Shown: piece after piece, positions 32,549 through 41,259 of the stretch
How the letters are laid out: each line of letters starts with the position of its first letter
How positions within the stretch are numbered: the first letter of the stretch is position 1
Source: Collimonas sp. OK607
Lineage (GTDB): Bacteria; Pseudomonadota; Gammaproteobacteria; Burkholderiales; Burkholderiaceae_D
NCBI RefSeq assembly: GCF_900111995.1
Contig: NZ_FOKF01000022.1
Coordinates: 1-64,000, forward strand
Reading direction: 5' to 3'
DNA length: 64,000 nucleotides
Made by a program: the position numbers and the translations under genes
Notes under the pieces: generated by a model
What the model was told of the DNA's origin: nothing
Database searches by the model: none
The model's input: the letters and a program-made list of their open reading frames with translations, nothing else

Positions 32549-33004
32549 TTACAAGACACCGATGATTTTCACTTCAAACTTGAGCGACTGCCCGGCCAGA
32601 GGATGATTGAAATCGAATAAGGCGCCCTGCTCGTCTATTTCACGCAGCACGCCGGCAAACCTGCCGCCGCCCGGCGCTGCAAAGTCCACCAGGTCACCTA
32701 TACGATACTCCTCTCCCAGCTGCGAGTTCTGGCGCAATGTAGCGCGCGAGACACGCTGGATCAGCTCGGGATTGCGCGGGCCGAAAGCTTGTTCCGGCGC
32801 CAGGTCAAAGGTTTGGTGGGTACCTTCCGGCAAACCCAGCAAACAGGTTTCCAGAAACGGCGCCAGCTGGCCCATGCCGAACTGCAGCGTGGCTGGCGAC
32901 TCTTTGAACGTGCTGACAATATCTGTGCCATCTTGCGAGGCGAGGCGGTAGTGCAAGGTCAGATAAGAGGCTTCGGTAACGACGGGGAGAGACGAATTAG
33001 GCAT
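32549..33004 (-). CDS. fkpB: FKBP-type peptidyl-prolyl isomerase, SlpA type
   Basis: 151 residues. Starts with LTLHYRLASQDGTDIVSTF, has the insert-in-flap domain of SlyD/SlpA enzymes (QAFGPRNPELIQRVSRATL) and ends with FDFNHPLAGQSLKFEVKII, the SlpA hallmark (NHPLAG). Cytoplasmic folding helper. No His-rich SlyD tail. 55 bp before ispH. In related genomes radC lies divergently upstream; here that gene is broken (see 33147 and 45939). Confidence 0.93.
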   Translation of the reverse strand: MPNSSLPVVTEASYLTLHYRLASQDGTDIVSTFKESPATLQFGMGQLAPFLETCLLGLPEGTHQTFDLAPEQAFGPRNPELIQRVSRATLRQNSQLGEEYRIGDLVDFAAPGGGRFAGVLREIDEQGALFDFNHPLAGQSLKFEVKIIGVL

Positions 33005-33798
33005 GATTAAGCAAAAGTACCATTAACAAAAAAATAACTACTTGGCGGAAGATGATATTGTAAGCCACCTTGAGCCATAAGACTTCGCCGGCTGCACACC
33101 TGGATTCACCCAGGCTCACCCAGATACACCTAATCCTGACTAAATCATGGCAATTACCTGTTGCGTGTTGCGACCGGCAGCACACGACCCAAAGCCGCCT
33201 GTCACGGTTCGCGGGTTCAACGGCAGAAATGCAGCGGTTGCGGTCGCTGGCTTTCCATGACGCGGTACCCGATGCTGAAGGTATTGGCCTTCCTCAGACG
33301 CAATTCTGAGCGGCGGCTCCACTTCACATAGCGGTCGCTTGCCGATTCAAACGACAAATACTTTGGAGTTACTTTTTTTGAATGGCCAGTTCTATACTTT
33401 GGAACGTTTCCCAAGAGGAGATGGCCAACGTTTGACATGAGCGGACGTATTCAAGTGCCTTCGAGGCACCCACAAGGTAAGCTATCAAGTTCCGACTTAC
33501 TACATTGCGACGTTGCACATGATAGTCAATGACCGTTGAGACTCCGGGCGTCCCAACGAATGCAGCTATCGCAGTGAGAATGCTACCGAACAAAGGGAGA
33601 CCGTTCAATGAAGGCGTGCGAAACTGGCATCGTCTGCTATGACGTTCAAACAGCGGTCGACGCGAAGCATTAGAATAAATTCAAGAAAACCTAGACCGGC
33701 TTTTCTCCGTTCTAGGTTACAGGCCCATTCGTTATGAAGCCCCCTGATGCATACTCTTGATGACCATCAGGCAGCGGCTTCTTGACCGGGGAAACATC
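33005..33798. other. Left junction of the accessory island
   Basis: 794 bp with no intact gene. At 33147 an ATG begins MAIT, the usual first residues of a betaproteobacterial RadC, then diverges. Degenerate repeat copy A follows (33184-33395). A minus-strand 79-codon reading frame at 33369-33608 (MNGLPLFGSILTAIAAFVG at its start) is unrecognised and lacks a ribosome site; it may be debris. A hairpin GAAGCC-CCTGATG / CATCAGG-GGCTTC at about 33738-33785 is the likely porin terminator. Confidence 0.5.
33184..33395. repeat. Degenerate long repeat, copy A (left flank of island)
   Basis: Bases 33186-33310 resemble copy C (44334-44460) and bases 33229-33395 resemble copy B (44150-44316) in the same orientation. 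Shared exact runs include AACGGCAGAAATG (A and C), GCAATTCTGAGCGGC and ATTCAAACGACAAATACTTT (A and B). Confidence 0.75.
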
Positions 33799-34959
33799 TT
33801 AGAAATCGTACTTGATACCAACAGTAATCGCACGCGGATTATGGGCCAGCGTGCCGGGACTGCCGGCATTCCTGGCGCCGCCAATGTCGTATGCAGAGTT
33901 GCTACCGTTGCGCAATTGTGCAACTTGCGACCACAGGTCAACTCGCTTCGACAGTGCATAGCGATAACCCAAGACGAACAAATTAGCCTGTGTACCGTCG
34001 CCGACATAGATCCCGGAAAAGACCGGAGTCTGATTTCCCTGGCCTTTACCTGCATGGTACCAACCCAGTTCAACTCTACCGGGACCGAAATAAACGCGCC
34101 CGACCAGGCCAAAGCCGTTTTGTTTCAGATTGCTCCGACCTGGATTGTCGTACTGCAATGTTTGGTAGTAAGCGCCGATGTAGGCCTGCGGGTTAATGTT
34201 GTAACCGGCGGCCAGCATCACGATGTGATCGTTGAGACCTTGGCCGCGAAGATTGTGATGAAGGTTATAAGCCAGTGCAATATTCACGTCGTTTTGCTGA
34301 TATTGCAGCTTGGTCGACCATGCAAACGGATTGCAGCCGGCGACTTCGCCCAGAGACAAATGCGTTGCGACATTCACGCCATTGATTGAGGGTGAGTCAT
34401 AGCGAATCGAATTACCGTAGCGGTTATCGAATGCAAAACTATTTGTATTGCCGGCATTGCCCGCAACTTGCTTGCAGCCGTCGCTCCCAGGGTTGCTACT
34501 GGTACTGCCGGTAAACGTATTGCCGTAGCCGTTTGCCCAAAAGCCATTCAAATTATCATTGGTCACATTGGTCTGATAACCGGGACCTGCTATCGCATGC
34601 AGATCGTCCAGCGCGTTTAACATATAACCGAACCGCACTTTACCAAAATCACCTTGCAGCCCGACGGTGGTCTCGCGGCTCCCCAATGCCCCGGCGCCGG
34701 TGTCCGGGCTAAAACCGGTTTCGATAACGAAGATGGCGCGCAGGCCGTTACCCAGATATTCCTGCCCTCTAAACCCCAAACGACTCGCCAAGTTGTTTTG
34801 CTGGGTAACCGTCCCACGACCGTCCCCATAACCCGCGTAGTTAACCATCCCGACATTGAGGCGGCCATACACTGCGACATTGCTTTCTTCCTGCGCATAT
34901 CCCGCACCGCTCACCGCGGCGAGCGCGATCACTAATAAAAGCGTCTTTTTCTTGATCAT
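33799..34959 (-). CDS. Gram-negative general porin (Burkholderia OmpC-like)
   Basis: 386 residues. Signal peptide about 1-22 (MIKKKTLLLVIALAAVSGAGYAQ, cleaved after AYA-like GYA). The mature start SNVAVYGRLNVGMVNYAG and the end RAITVGIKYDF, with terminal Phe, are diagnostic of trimeric 16-strand porins of the Porin_4 family. It should let the substrate of the adjacent ABC transporter cross the outer membrane. It lies 236 bp downstream of the ATPase gene on the same strand, so it probably belongs to the sugar operon. Such a dedicated porin in a sugar cassette is a mark of specialised uptake. Confidence 0.92.
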   Translation of the reverse strand: MIKKKTLLLVIALAAVSGAGYAQEESNVAVYGRLNVGMVNYAGYGDGRGTVTQQNNLASRLGFRGQEYLGNGLRAIFVIETGFSPDTGAGALGSRETTVGLQGDFGKVRFGYMLNALDDLHAIAGPGYQTNVTNDNLNGFWANGYGNTFTGSTSSNPGSDGCKQVAGNAGNTNSFAFDNRYGNSIRYDSPSINGVNVATHLSLGEVAGCNPFAWSTKLQYQQNDVNIALAYNLHHNLRGQGLNDHIVMLAAGYNINPQAYIGAYYQTLQYDNPGRSNLKQNGFGLVGRVYFGPGRVELGWYHAGKGQGNQTPVFSGIYVGDGTQANLFVLGYRYALSKRVDLWSQVAQLRNGSNSAYDIGGARNAGSPGTLAHNPRAITVGIKYDF

Positions 34960-35195
34960 TTCATCTCCCTGCCTATAGTCAGATATAGTTCAACATCCCT
35001 CAGAAAATTCCGAGGATTTCTTCGGCGGACATCTTAAAGACGCCCCCCACCCATGAACCGCTCTCCGGCGGCTAAACCACGTGTTTATCCGCTCGCGTGA
35101 GTCATCTCCGCGAGTGATTGCACACCTGCAACACGTTTTATTTACGTCGCAATATGGACGAGAAAAAACTTAGTATCTGTTACGGACTTGTTACC

Positions 35196-36332
35196 TCAGG
35201 TCGGCAATTCAACCGTCCTGGTACAGGCCAATCCGGCGCTGTCGAACAAGTGCAACTGATCTGGCAACAGACGCAGAGACAGGCTTGTTCCCTGCACCGG
35301 TCGCACACTGCCTTCAACGCGAACAGTAAACATCGATGGGCCGCCAGGCAGATTCACATACAACAGTGACGCATCCCCCAGTCGCTCCACATGCTCAAGG
35401 GCTACCTGTATGGATGCGGGTGCGCCCTCCTCACCAAGCACAATGTGCTCCGGACGAATCCCCAACTTCACTGACGCGCCGGCCGCCAGATGGCGTGCGT
35501 CGACGGCAGCATTCAAGCGATGGCCGGCGACCTCCACTACCGCGTGACTGTGCTCGGCGCTGATCAATTTTGCCGACAAGATATTCATTTTTGGAGAGCC
35601 GATGAACTCGGCAACGAACAGACTGGCCGGACGGTGGTAAAGCATCATCGGCGAACCGGTCTGTGCTACGCTGCCTCGCTCCTGGATTAAGTCGCCGGTA
35701 TGAAGCAGAACGATCTTGTCGGCCAACGTCATCGCCTCTACCTGATCGTGCGTAACGTAGATCATGCTCGCGGAACCAAGCTCGCGATGAAGTTTGGCAA
35801 TTTCCAAGCGGGTCTGAACGCGCAAAGCGGCATCGAGATTGGAGAGCGGCTCATCGAACAAGAACACCTTGGGCTCCTTCACGATGGCACGACCGATCGC
35901 CACACGCTGCCGCTGTCCGCCTGACAGTTCCTTGGGCAGCCTGTTCATCAGCGGACCCAGCTGCAGGATGTCGGCGGCGGCCTTGACCTTGCGGTCGATC
36001 GCGGTCCGGTCAGCGCCGAGAATTCTCAATCCGAAAGCCATATTTTCCGCTACCGTCATGTGCGGATAAAGCGCATAAGACTGGAACACCATCGCCACAC
36101 CGCGCTTGGAGGGCGGTAGCTTATTGACGGTCGTGCCGCCGATGATTAACTCGCCCTCGCTGATTTCCTCAAGTCCGGCAACCATGCGCAACAGCGTAGA
36201 TTTTCCGCACCCCGACGGGCCCACGAAAACACAAAACTCGCCATGCTCGACGGTCAGTTCCGCCTTATTGATCGTCAACGGAAGTGCCGGTCCGTAGCGT
36301 TTTGACACTTCCTTGAATTCAATACGTGACAT
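35196..36332 (-). CDS. Sugar ABC transporter ATPase, MalK/UgpC type
   Basis: 378 residues starting at the second of two adjacent ATGs (36332), which is 6 nt from GGAG; the first is only 3 nt away. Walker [17 protein letters not shown] (about 38-53), Q-loop [12 protein letters not shown], signature [16 protein letters not shown], Walker [13 protein letters not shown], His switch [13 protein letters not shown]. The C-terminal TOBE/MalK regulatory domain (about 240-378) contains [12 protein letters not shown]. Energises uptake through the two permeases upstream. The spacing to the permease gene is 54 bp. Confidence 0.93.
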   Translation of the reverse strand: MSRIEFKEVSKRYGPALPLTINKAELTVEHGEFCVFVGPSGCGKSTLLRMVAGLEEISEGELIIGGTTVNKLPPSKRGVAMVFQSYALYPHMTVAENMAFGLRILGADRTAIDRKVKAAADILQLGPLMNRLPKELSGGQRQRVAIGRAIVKEPKVFLFDEPLSNLDAALRVQTRLEIAKLHRELGSASMIYVTHDQVEAMTLADKIVLLHTGDLIQERGSVAQTGSPMMLYHRPASLFVAEFIGSPKMNILSAKLISAEHSHAVVEVAGHRLNAAVDARHLAAGASVKLGIRPEHIVLGEEGAPASIQVALEHVERLGDASLLYVNLPGGPSMFTVRVEGSVRPVQGTSLSLRLLPDQLHLFDSAGLACTRTVELPT

Positions 36333-36389
36333 CATGTACTCCTTGAATATTTGGCGATTTGAGCGCTCATGTGATTGGATTGGCGCTCT

Positions 36390-37226
36390 TCAGCCTTTGA
36401 CCGCTCCGGCGGTCAGACCGGAAACGATTTTTCTTTGAAAAAACATCACCATCAGGATCAGCGGCAACGTGACCACCACTGAAGCTGCCATGATCGCCCC
36501 CCACGGTATTTCAAATGGGCTGGAACCTGAGATCAGGGAGATACCGACAGGAACAGTCCGCTCTGAATCCTTGACCACAAATGTCAATGCGAACAGGAAC
36601 TCGTTCCATGCATGCATAAAAGCGAGTAGCGTGGTCGACACCAGGGCGGGCCACAGCAGCGGCATAAAGACATTCCAGATAATGCGCAATGGCCCACATC
36701 CATCCATAATCGCGGCTTCCTCGAGTTCGTGCGGCAAATCGCGCATGAACGTGGTGAGTACCCAAACCGTGAACGGCAAGGTGAATATCATGTATGGCAC
36801 CGCTAATCCAATCGCCTTGTTATAGAGACCCATGGCGCGAATGAGTTCGAACATGCCCGACAACACAGCCACTTGCGGAAACATCGATACGCTCAAGATG
36901 GCTATCAACAGCAAGCCCTTGCCCTTGAACCGTATCCGGCCAAGTGCGTAGGAGGCAGTCACCGCAAGAACGAGCGAAATCACCACCACGGTTGTGGCCA
37001 CCATCAATGAATTTAGCATCTGCCGACCGAATGGCTGCGCACTTTGGAATAGGCCGATATAGTTGTGCAGCGTTGCTTGCCGCGGCCAGAGATGCGGGTC
37101 AAACAGCGCCGATCCTGTCTTAAGCGAGGTCGATATCGCGTAAAGGAACGGGTACACTGCAACAATGGTGACCAATGCCGCCAGCAGATACAGCATGACG
37201 CTGCCTAAAGTAGATCGCTTGTTCAT
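36390..37226 (-). CDS. Sugar ABC transporter permease, MalG type
   Basis: 278 residues, six TM segments, CUT1 family inner-membrane subunit. Conserved EAA loop ELEEAAIMDGCGPLRIIWNVFMP (about 185-207), which docks to the ATPase, and the usual end FFQRKIVSGLTAGAVKG. Starts inside the upstream permease gene (4-bp overlap), so the two are translationally coupled. Confidence 0.93.
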   Translation of the reverse strand: MNKRSTLGSVMLYLLAALVTIVAVYPFLYAISTSLKTGSALFDPHLWPRQATLHNYIGLFQSAQPFGRQMLNSLMVATTVVVISLVLAVTASYALGRIRFKGKGLLLIAILSVSMFPQVAVLSGMFELIRAMGLYNKAIGLAVPYMIFTLPFTVWVLTTFMRDLPHELEEAAIMDGCGPLRIIWNVFMPLLWPALVSTTLLAFMHAWNEFLFALTFVVKDSERTVPVGISLISGSSPFEIPWGAIMAASVVVTLPLILMVMFFQRKIVSGLTAGAVKG

Positions 37227-38137
37227 GCTGCAGCCCCCGAAACGCGAACCCGTGCGAGCCGCATGTAAATGATGGTAGCGGCGCCGATGATGAGAAAAAG
37301 TGCCGTCGACGCTGCAGAGCCGAGTCCGATATTGCCGTTATCGATCATTTCGCGGCGTACAAAGCCGGACATGCTAATCGTGCTGCCGCTATTTGAAGTC
37401 AGAATGTAGATGAGATCGAATACCCGCAGCGCGTCCAAGAGGCGGAAAATAACCGCGACCATCAACGCCGGTTTGATCAATGGCAAAGTAATTTTCCAGA
37501 AAACCCGTAACGGGTGGACGCCATCCACCCGAGCCGCCTCGTAACAGTCCTTCGGCAAGGTCTGCAGCGCCGCCAGGATAAGCAAGGCCATGAACGGCGT
37601 GGTCTTCCAGGCGTCAACCAGTACCACGGTCCACAAGGCGTACTGCGCTTCGGCCGTCCAGGCAATCTTGTGCGCTATCAATCCGGTTGACATCAACATA
37701 TCGTTGATGACGCCAAACTGATCGTTCAGCATCCATCCCCACATCTTCGCCGAAACAACCGTGGGAATTGCCCAAGGCACGAGTACGGCTGTGCGTACGA
37801 ACATACGGCCTTTGAAATTAGCGTCCAGTAATAAGGCAACGCCCAACCCTGCCATCGTTTCAAGCCCCACGGAGGCGATAGCAAACTGAAGTGTGTTTAC
37901 AATCGCCATACCCCAATCGCTCTTCCAGAAACCGTCCGTGTAGTTGGGGTTCGCAAACAAACCGAATTCACCGAAGTAGTTCTCGAAGCCGACAAAGCGG
38001 GCATGAGAAAGATCGTTGATATTAGCGTCTGTGAAACTGAACCATATCGATCGGCCGAGCGGCCACACTGCGACCGCCACCAACACGATCAGCATGGGCG
38101 CAAGAAAGATCCAGGCTGTACGAGTCCTGTTATTCAT
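37223..38137 (-). CDS. Sugar ABC transporter permease, MalF type
   Basis: 304 residues with six TM segments, CUT1 family. N-terminus TRTAWIFLAPMLIVLVAVAVWPL. EAA loop DCYEAARVDGVHPLRVFWKITLPL at about 195-218. Partner of the downstream MalG-type permease. 46 bp downstream of the binding-protein gene. Confidence 0.93.
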   Translation of the reverse strand: MNNRTRTAWIFLAPMLIVLVAVAVWPLGRSIWFSFTDANINDLSHARFVGFENYFGEFGLFANPNYTDGFWKSDWGMAIVNTLQFAIASVGLETMAGLGVALLLDANFKGRMFVRTAVLVPWAIPTVVSAKMWGWMLNDQFGVINDMLMSTGLIAHKIAWTAEAQYALWTVVLVDAWKTTPFMALLILAALQTLPKDCYEAARVDGVHPLRVFWKITLPLIKPALMVAVIFRLLDALRVFDLIYILTSNSGSTISMSGFVRREMIDNGNIGLGSAASTALFLIIGAATIIYMRLARVRVSGAAA

Positions 38138-38183
38138 AAAAAAATCCTTTGGGGAAAATGGTTAAGTCCGATTCGCCTTGAAC

Positions 38184-39455
38184 TCACCACTTATTGCGCT
38201 TAATCTGATTGAGCTTGGCCTCGGCCTTTTTCAGGCTCTCTTCGGCACTGACCTTTTTAGACAACACGTCATGGGCGGCGATCCAAACCGTATTGCTGAC
38301 TTCCGGGTACTTCATTGCCGTCACTGTCGACGGCCGCGCTCCGCCGTCCATCAGCGCTGCGTAGATATTAGCCATGAAAGGATTTGATGCCAGCACGTCC
38401 TTGTCCTTAAAGAGTTCTGGTCGAGTCGGGATGTACGAGCCCCTCACTGCGCGATCTTTCTCGACTTCTGCGCTAGTCATGTACATGACCAGATCGGCCG
38501 ACGCAGCGATGTTCCTGGAGTATTTCGACACAGCCAACTCCCGCCCACCCAATGTCGAGGCGGTTTTGCTTGCATCGCTGCCTTTTGGCAGCAGCGCCAA
38601 TCCGACTTTGCCCTTGACAGGGCTGTCAGCCGCCTCCACAAGCTTCAGCGCATAACCCCAATTGCGCATAAAGAGCGCCTTACCGTTTTGAAACACGCCG
38701 CGTGCGTCTTCTTCACCGTAGTTCAGCACACCTGTCGGAGCAATGGTGCCGATCCAGGAAGCGGCGGTGTTCAGTGCTTTAATCCCCCCGGGATTATTGA
38801 TGGTGATCTTGCCGGTGTTATCGACAAAGGTACCGCCGCCAAAGCTCAGGAACCACTCGAGCGTGTTGCACGTCAATCCTTCATACGCCTTGGCTTGAAA
38901 CACGAATCCCTGAAAATCGGCATTGCCCGCCCCTCGCTCGGCAGCTTGAATCTTTTTTGCAGTTGCGGCGAAGTCATCCCAGGTCTTGGGAACATTCAGC
39001 TTGTATTTTTCGAGCAAATCCTTGCGGTAGTAAAGCAAGGCTGCATCGGCGTACCATGGCATGCCGAGCAGCCGCCCATCCACGGTGTTATTGGTAATAA
39101 TCGAAGGGAAATGCTGAAGCTCCGCGCCTTTCGCATAAGGCTTCAAGTCAACAAGGTGGTCCTTTAAGGTTCCTGGAGACGTGACATCGATCATCATGAC
39201 GTCGATATCGGCACTTTGCGCTGCAAACATCTGACGGTACAGCGCCAATGTGTCAGTGGTGGTGATAGGCGCGGAGAAAACATTGATAGTGTTGCCCGTC
39301 TTCTTCGCCCAGGCATCAGCGTGTCGTTTGCAAAATTCGAAGTTTGGTCCGCTAGTCGGTCCACAGGCAATGGTAATAGTGGCAGCGCTTGCGCCCGTCA
39401 CACAGATGGCGGCAAGAAATAAAGCGGCAGCGAAGCCGGATATATGGCGGAACAT
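38184..39455 (-). CDS. Sugar ABC transporter periplasmic binding protein (CUT1)
   Basis: 423 residues. Signal peptide about 1-24 ending ASA (AALFLAAICVTGASA). Family 1 solute-binding fold: DVMMIDVTSPGTLKDHLVDL (about 84-103), GLLGMPWYADAALLYYRKDLL-like core (about 130-150) and KTWDDFAATAKKIQ. It resembles binding proteins for trehalose, maltose or other alpha-glucosides (ThuE/AglE kind). The first residues after the signal, TITIACGPTSGPNFEFC with a later Cys in CNTLEWFLS, are not of the lipoprotein type. First gene of the minus-strand operon, with an operator and a strong promoter about 170 bp upstream. Confidence 0.92.
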   Translation of the reverse strand: MFRHISGFAAALFLAAICVTGASAATITIACGPTSGPNFEFCKRHADAWAKKTGNTINVFSAPITTTDTLALYRQMFAAQSADIDVMMIDVTSPGTLKDHLVDLKPYAKGAELQHFPSIITNNTVDGRLLGMPWYADAALLYYRKDLLEKYKLNVPKTWDDFAATAKKIQAAERGAGNADFQGFVFQAKAYEGLTCNTLEWFLSFGGGTFVDNTGKITINNPGGIKALNTAASWIGTIAPTGVLNYGEEDARGVFQNGKALFMRNWGYALKLVEAADSPVKGKVGLALLPKGSDASKTASTLGGRELAVSKYSRNIAASADLVMYMTSAEVEKDRAVRGSYIPTRPELFKDKDVLASNPFMANIYAALMDGGARPSTVTAMKYPEVSNTVWIAAHDVLSKKVSAEESLKKAEAKLNQIKRNKW

Positions 39456-39617
39456 TAGGTGTCTCCTCGTTTAGAAGGTCATTTTGTATGCAATCTCGAA
39501 GAACGGCCCAATCAGCTTGCAATAGCATGCACATTGCCGACGTTCGAGCTTGCTTACGACTCACATGCTTAGGCGCGGCCGCTGTCGCAGCCATTACCTT
39601 CATGTTTTATTTAAAAT

Positions 39618-39631
39618 TTAAAGCGCTTGCG
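39618..39631. promoter_or_regulatory. LacI-family operator O1
   Basis: TTAAAGCGCTTGCG around the palindromic core AAGCGCTT (39621-39628), the typical CG-centred LacI/GalR half-site pair. The flank TTTAAAGCGCTTGC is shared with O4 read on the other strand. Confidence 0.75.
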
Positions 39632-39633
39632 TA

Positions 39634-39662
39634 AGTATAGGTAGGCTATTTTGCACTGTCAA
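39634..39662 (-). promoter_or_regulatory. Strong promoter of the sugar ABC/porin operon
   Basis: On the minus strand TTGACA (39657-39662, perfect) and TATACT (39634-39639, 5/6) are separated by 17 bp. The operator core AAGCGCTT at 39621-39628 overlaps the start point, so a bound LacI-family protein would block the polymerase. Confidence 0.75.
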
Positions 39663-39782
39663 GCGGCGGCGTAAAACTAATTTTATTAAGCCAGTCATGA
39701 CATGCTGAGAGTTTTAGAAGGCTGAAAGACAACAAAAACATCTGGCTTTGCCTATCGATTCGACCACGATCCTTAACATATT

Positions 39783-39796
39783 TTGAAGCGCTTGCG
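39783..39796. promoter_or_regulatory. LacI-family operator O2, before the regulator gene
   Basis: TTGAAGCGCTTGCG around AAGCGCTT (39786-39793), 72 bp before the regulator start. Suggests autoregulation. Confidence 0.7.
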
Positions 39797-39867
39797 TCTA
39801 CGCCGACTTTCCTCTAACCTGACATCCAAGGCTGACAAGGATCAGCAAGACCACCTAACCAACCACA

Positions 39868-40911
39868 ATGACGAAAAATCGCATGGATCTGAAGATGTTC
39901 GCAGAACGTCTTGGCATTTCCCAATCTACTGTGAGCCGCGCACTTGCCGGACACGAGCAAATTAGCGCAAAAACGCGGCAACGGGTTGCGGAAGCAGCCG
40001 CGGAATTGGGTTATCGCCCTAACCAGGCGGCCAGACGGCTCGCCACCGGCCGCGCCAATGCCATCGGCCTCGTATTTCCTCTTGCGCGACTCTTGATGGC
40101 TCAAACCAACTTCGTTGACGTTCTCGCAGGCATAACCGGAGCACTGAAGCAACGCGACTTCGACCTGGTATTGGCGCCATTTGACGAGGATGACGAAGAA
40201 TCAATCCTGCGCCGACTTGCCGCCACGCGCTCGGTCGACGGCATCATCGTCACCCGAGCGCGCGTGCACGACTATCGCGTTCCGCTCCTCCACTCATTGG
40301 GCCTTCCCTTCATTTTGCACGGACGAACGGAAACCGACACCCCCTACTCGTTCGTCGACATTGACAACGAGGCTATATTCATGAAACCGGCAAATCTGCT
40401 GCTGAACCTAGGACACAAACGCATAGCGACATTAAATGGATTGCCTGAGTTCATGTACTCAGCCACAAGACGCCGAGGATTTCATCGCGCCTGCGAAGCC
40501 CGGGGGATATTGCCCGACCCCGCGCTGCAGCATGAAACATCAATGACTGAAGAGTCCGGATATGCACTTACGATGCAAATGCTTGCCTCACCCTCCCCCC
40601 CGACCGCTATCATCTGCGGCGCGCTCTTTCTGGCGCAGGGCGTCTATCGCGCCCTTAAAGAACATGCGCTTCAGCCTGGCCGCGATATTTCCGTGATCGC
40701 CCACGACGACCAGCTTCGCGGCATTCACGCAAACTCGTTCGAACCGTCACTGACAACGACGGCGGCGTCAGTACGGCTGTCTGGGGAGCACTTGGGAGAA
40801 TTTATCGTGGACCAAATCTTGCACCCCGAAAAAAATATTCAGCCAAAACAGGACATCGCGCCTGTCGACCTCGTTGTAAGAGATTCCATCGGGCCGCCGC
40901 CCGGGCGGTAA
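39868..40911 (+). CDS. LacI-family transcriptional regulator of the sugar cassette
   Basis: 347 residues. N-terminal LacI helix-turn-helix: MDLKMFAERLGISQSTVSRALAG (about 6-28) and the hinge helix NQAARRLATGRANAIGLVFP (about 52-70). The effector domain (about 65-340) is of the periplasmic-binding fold. It lies between the uptake operon and the lyase-glucokinase genes, and four AAGCGCTT operators surround it. It therefore most likely represses both and is released by the transported sugar or a product. The recognised sugar cannot be read from sequence; the overall look is of AglR/ThuR-like regulators. Confidence 0.93.
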   Translation: MTKNRMDLKMFAERLGISQSTVSRALAGHEQISAKTRQRVAEAAAELGYRPNQAARRLATGRANAIGLVFPLARLLMAQTNFVDVLAGITGALKQRDFDLVLAPFDEDDEESILRRLAATRSVDGIIVTRARVHDYRVPLLHSLGLPFILHGRTETDTPYSFVDIDNEAIFMKPANLLLNLGHKRIATLNGLPEFMYSATRRRGFHRACEARGILPDPALQHETSMTEESGYALTMQMLASPSPPTAIICGALFLAQGVYRALKEHALQPGRDISVIAHDDQLRGIHANSFEPSLTTTAASVRLSGEHLGEFIVDQILHPEKNIQPKQDIAPVDLVVRDSIGPPPGR

Positions 40912-41022
40912 TCCCCTCCTGAAGCCGAAGTCCCGTCCTTCGGCTCACATTGCCAGCAGACGTCAATGCTTACAAGTCATGTCACTGGCACATCTCAAAA
41001 TGGCGTTAAAACACCGACAAAA

Positions 41023-41036
41023 TACAAGCGCTTTAA
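41023..41036. promoter_or_regulatory. LacI-family operator O3
   Basis: TACAAGCGCTTTAA with core AAGCGCTT at 41026-41033, upstream of the promoter of the lyase gene; probably an auxiliary operator. Confidence 0.65.
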
Positions 41037-41121
41037 TTACTCCTCCGTACAACCATGTATTTCCGATATCAATCTTCATTGCAAATAGATAAAAACTGAA
41101 TAAATACGAGAATTTGATGTC

Positions 41122-41150
41122 TTGACATCGCAATCCCATCTTAGTATTCT
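41122..41150 (+). promoter_or_regulatory. Strong promoter of the lyase-glucokinase operon
   Basis: TTGACA (41122-41127, perfect) and TATTCT (41145-41150, 4/6) with a 17-bp spacer. Operator O4 begins 3 bp after the -10 box, covering the start point. Confidence 0.7.
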
Positions 41151-41152
41151 TA

Positions 41153-41166
41153 TGCAAGCGCTTTAA
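41153..41166. promoter_or_regulatory. LacI-family operator O4
   Basis: TGCAAGCGCTTTAA with core AAGCGCTT at 41156-41163. On the other strand it shares an extended run (AATTTAAAGCGCTTGC) with O1, which places the two divergent operons under one repressor. Confidence 0.75.
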
Positions 41167-41259
41167 ATTAAAATAAAAAAATACTGCGCAATGATGTATT
41201 TATCCAAGCTGCCGAAGACTTAAAATCAACCGCGTCGGCGGCATTAGAGAAAATTAACC

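Larger units (their letters stand above)
39456..39867. promoter_or_regulatory. Divergent control region of the sugar operon and lacI-type gene
   Basis: 412 bp between the divergent binding-protein and LacI-family genes. It holds a minus-strand promoter (39634-39662) with an operator at its start point (39618-39631) and a second operator (39783-39796) 72 bp before the regulator gene. The two operator centres are 165 bp apart, compatible with DNA looping. Bases 39456-39600 form a long leader for the binding-protein mRNA without a gene I recognise. Confidence 0.6.
40912..41259. promoter_or_regulatory. Control region of the lyase-glucokinase genes
   Basis: 348 bp holding operator O3 (41023-41036), a strong plus-strand promoter (41122-41150) and operator O4 (41153-41166). 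The distance between the operator centres is 130 bp. No gene seen in it. Confidence 0.6.

Noticed and set aside
35118-35195. Short plus-strand reading frames between the porin and ATPase genes
   Set aside because: They run into the antisense of the ATPase gene and have no ribosome site; the 236-bp gap shows nothing else.
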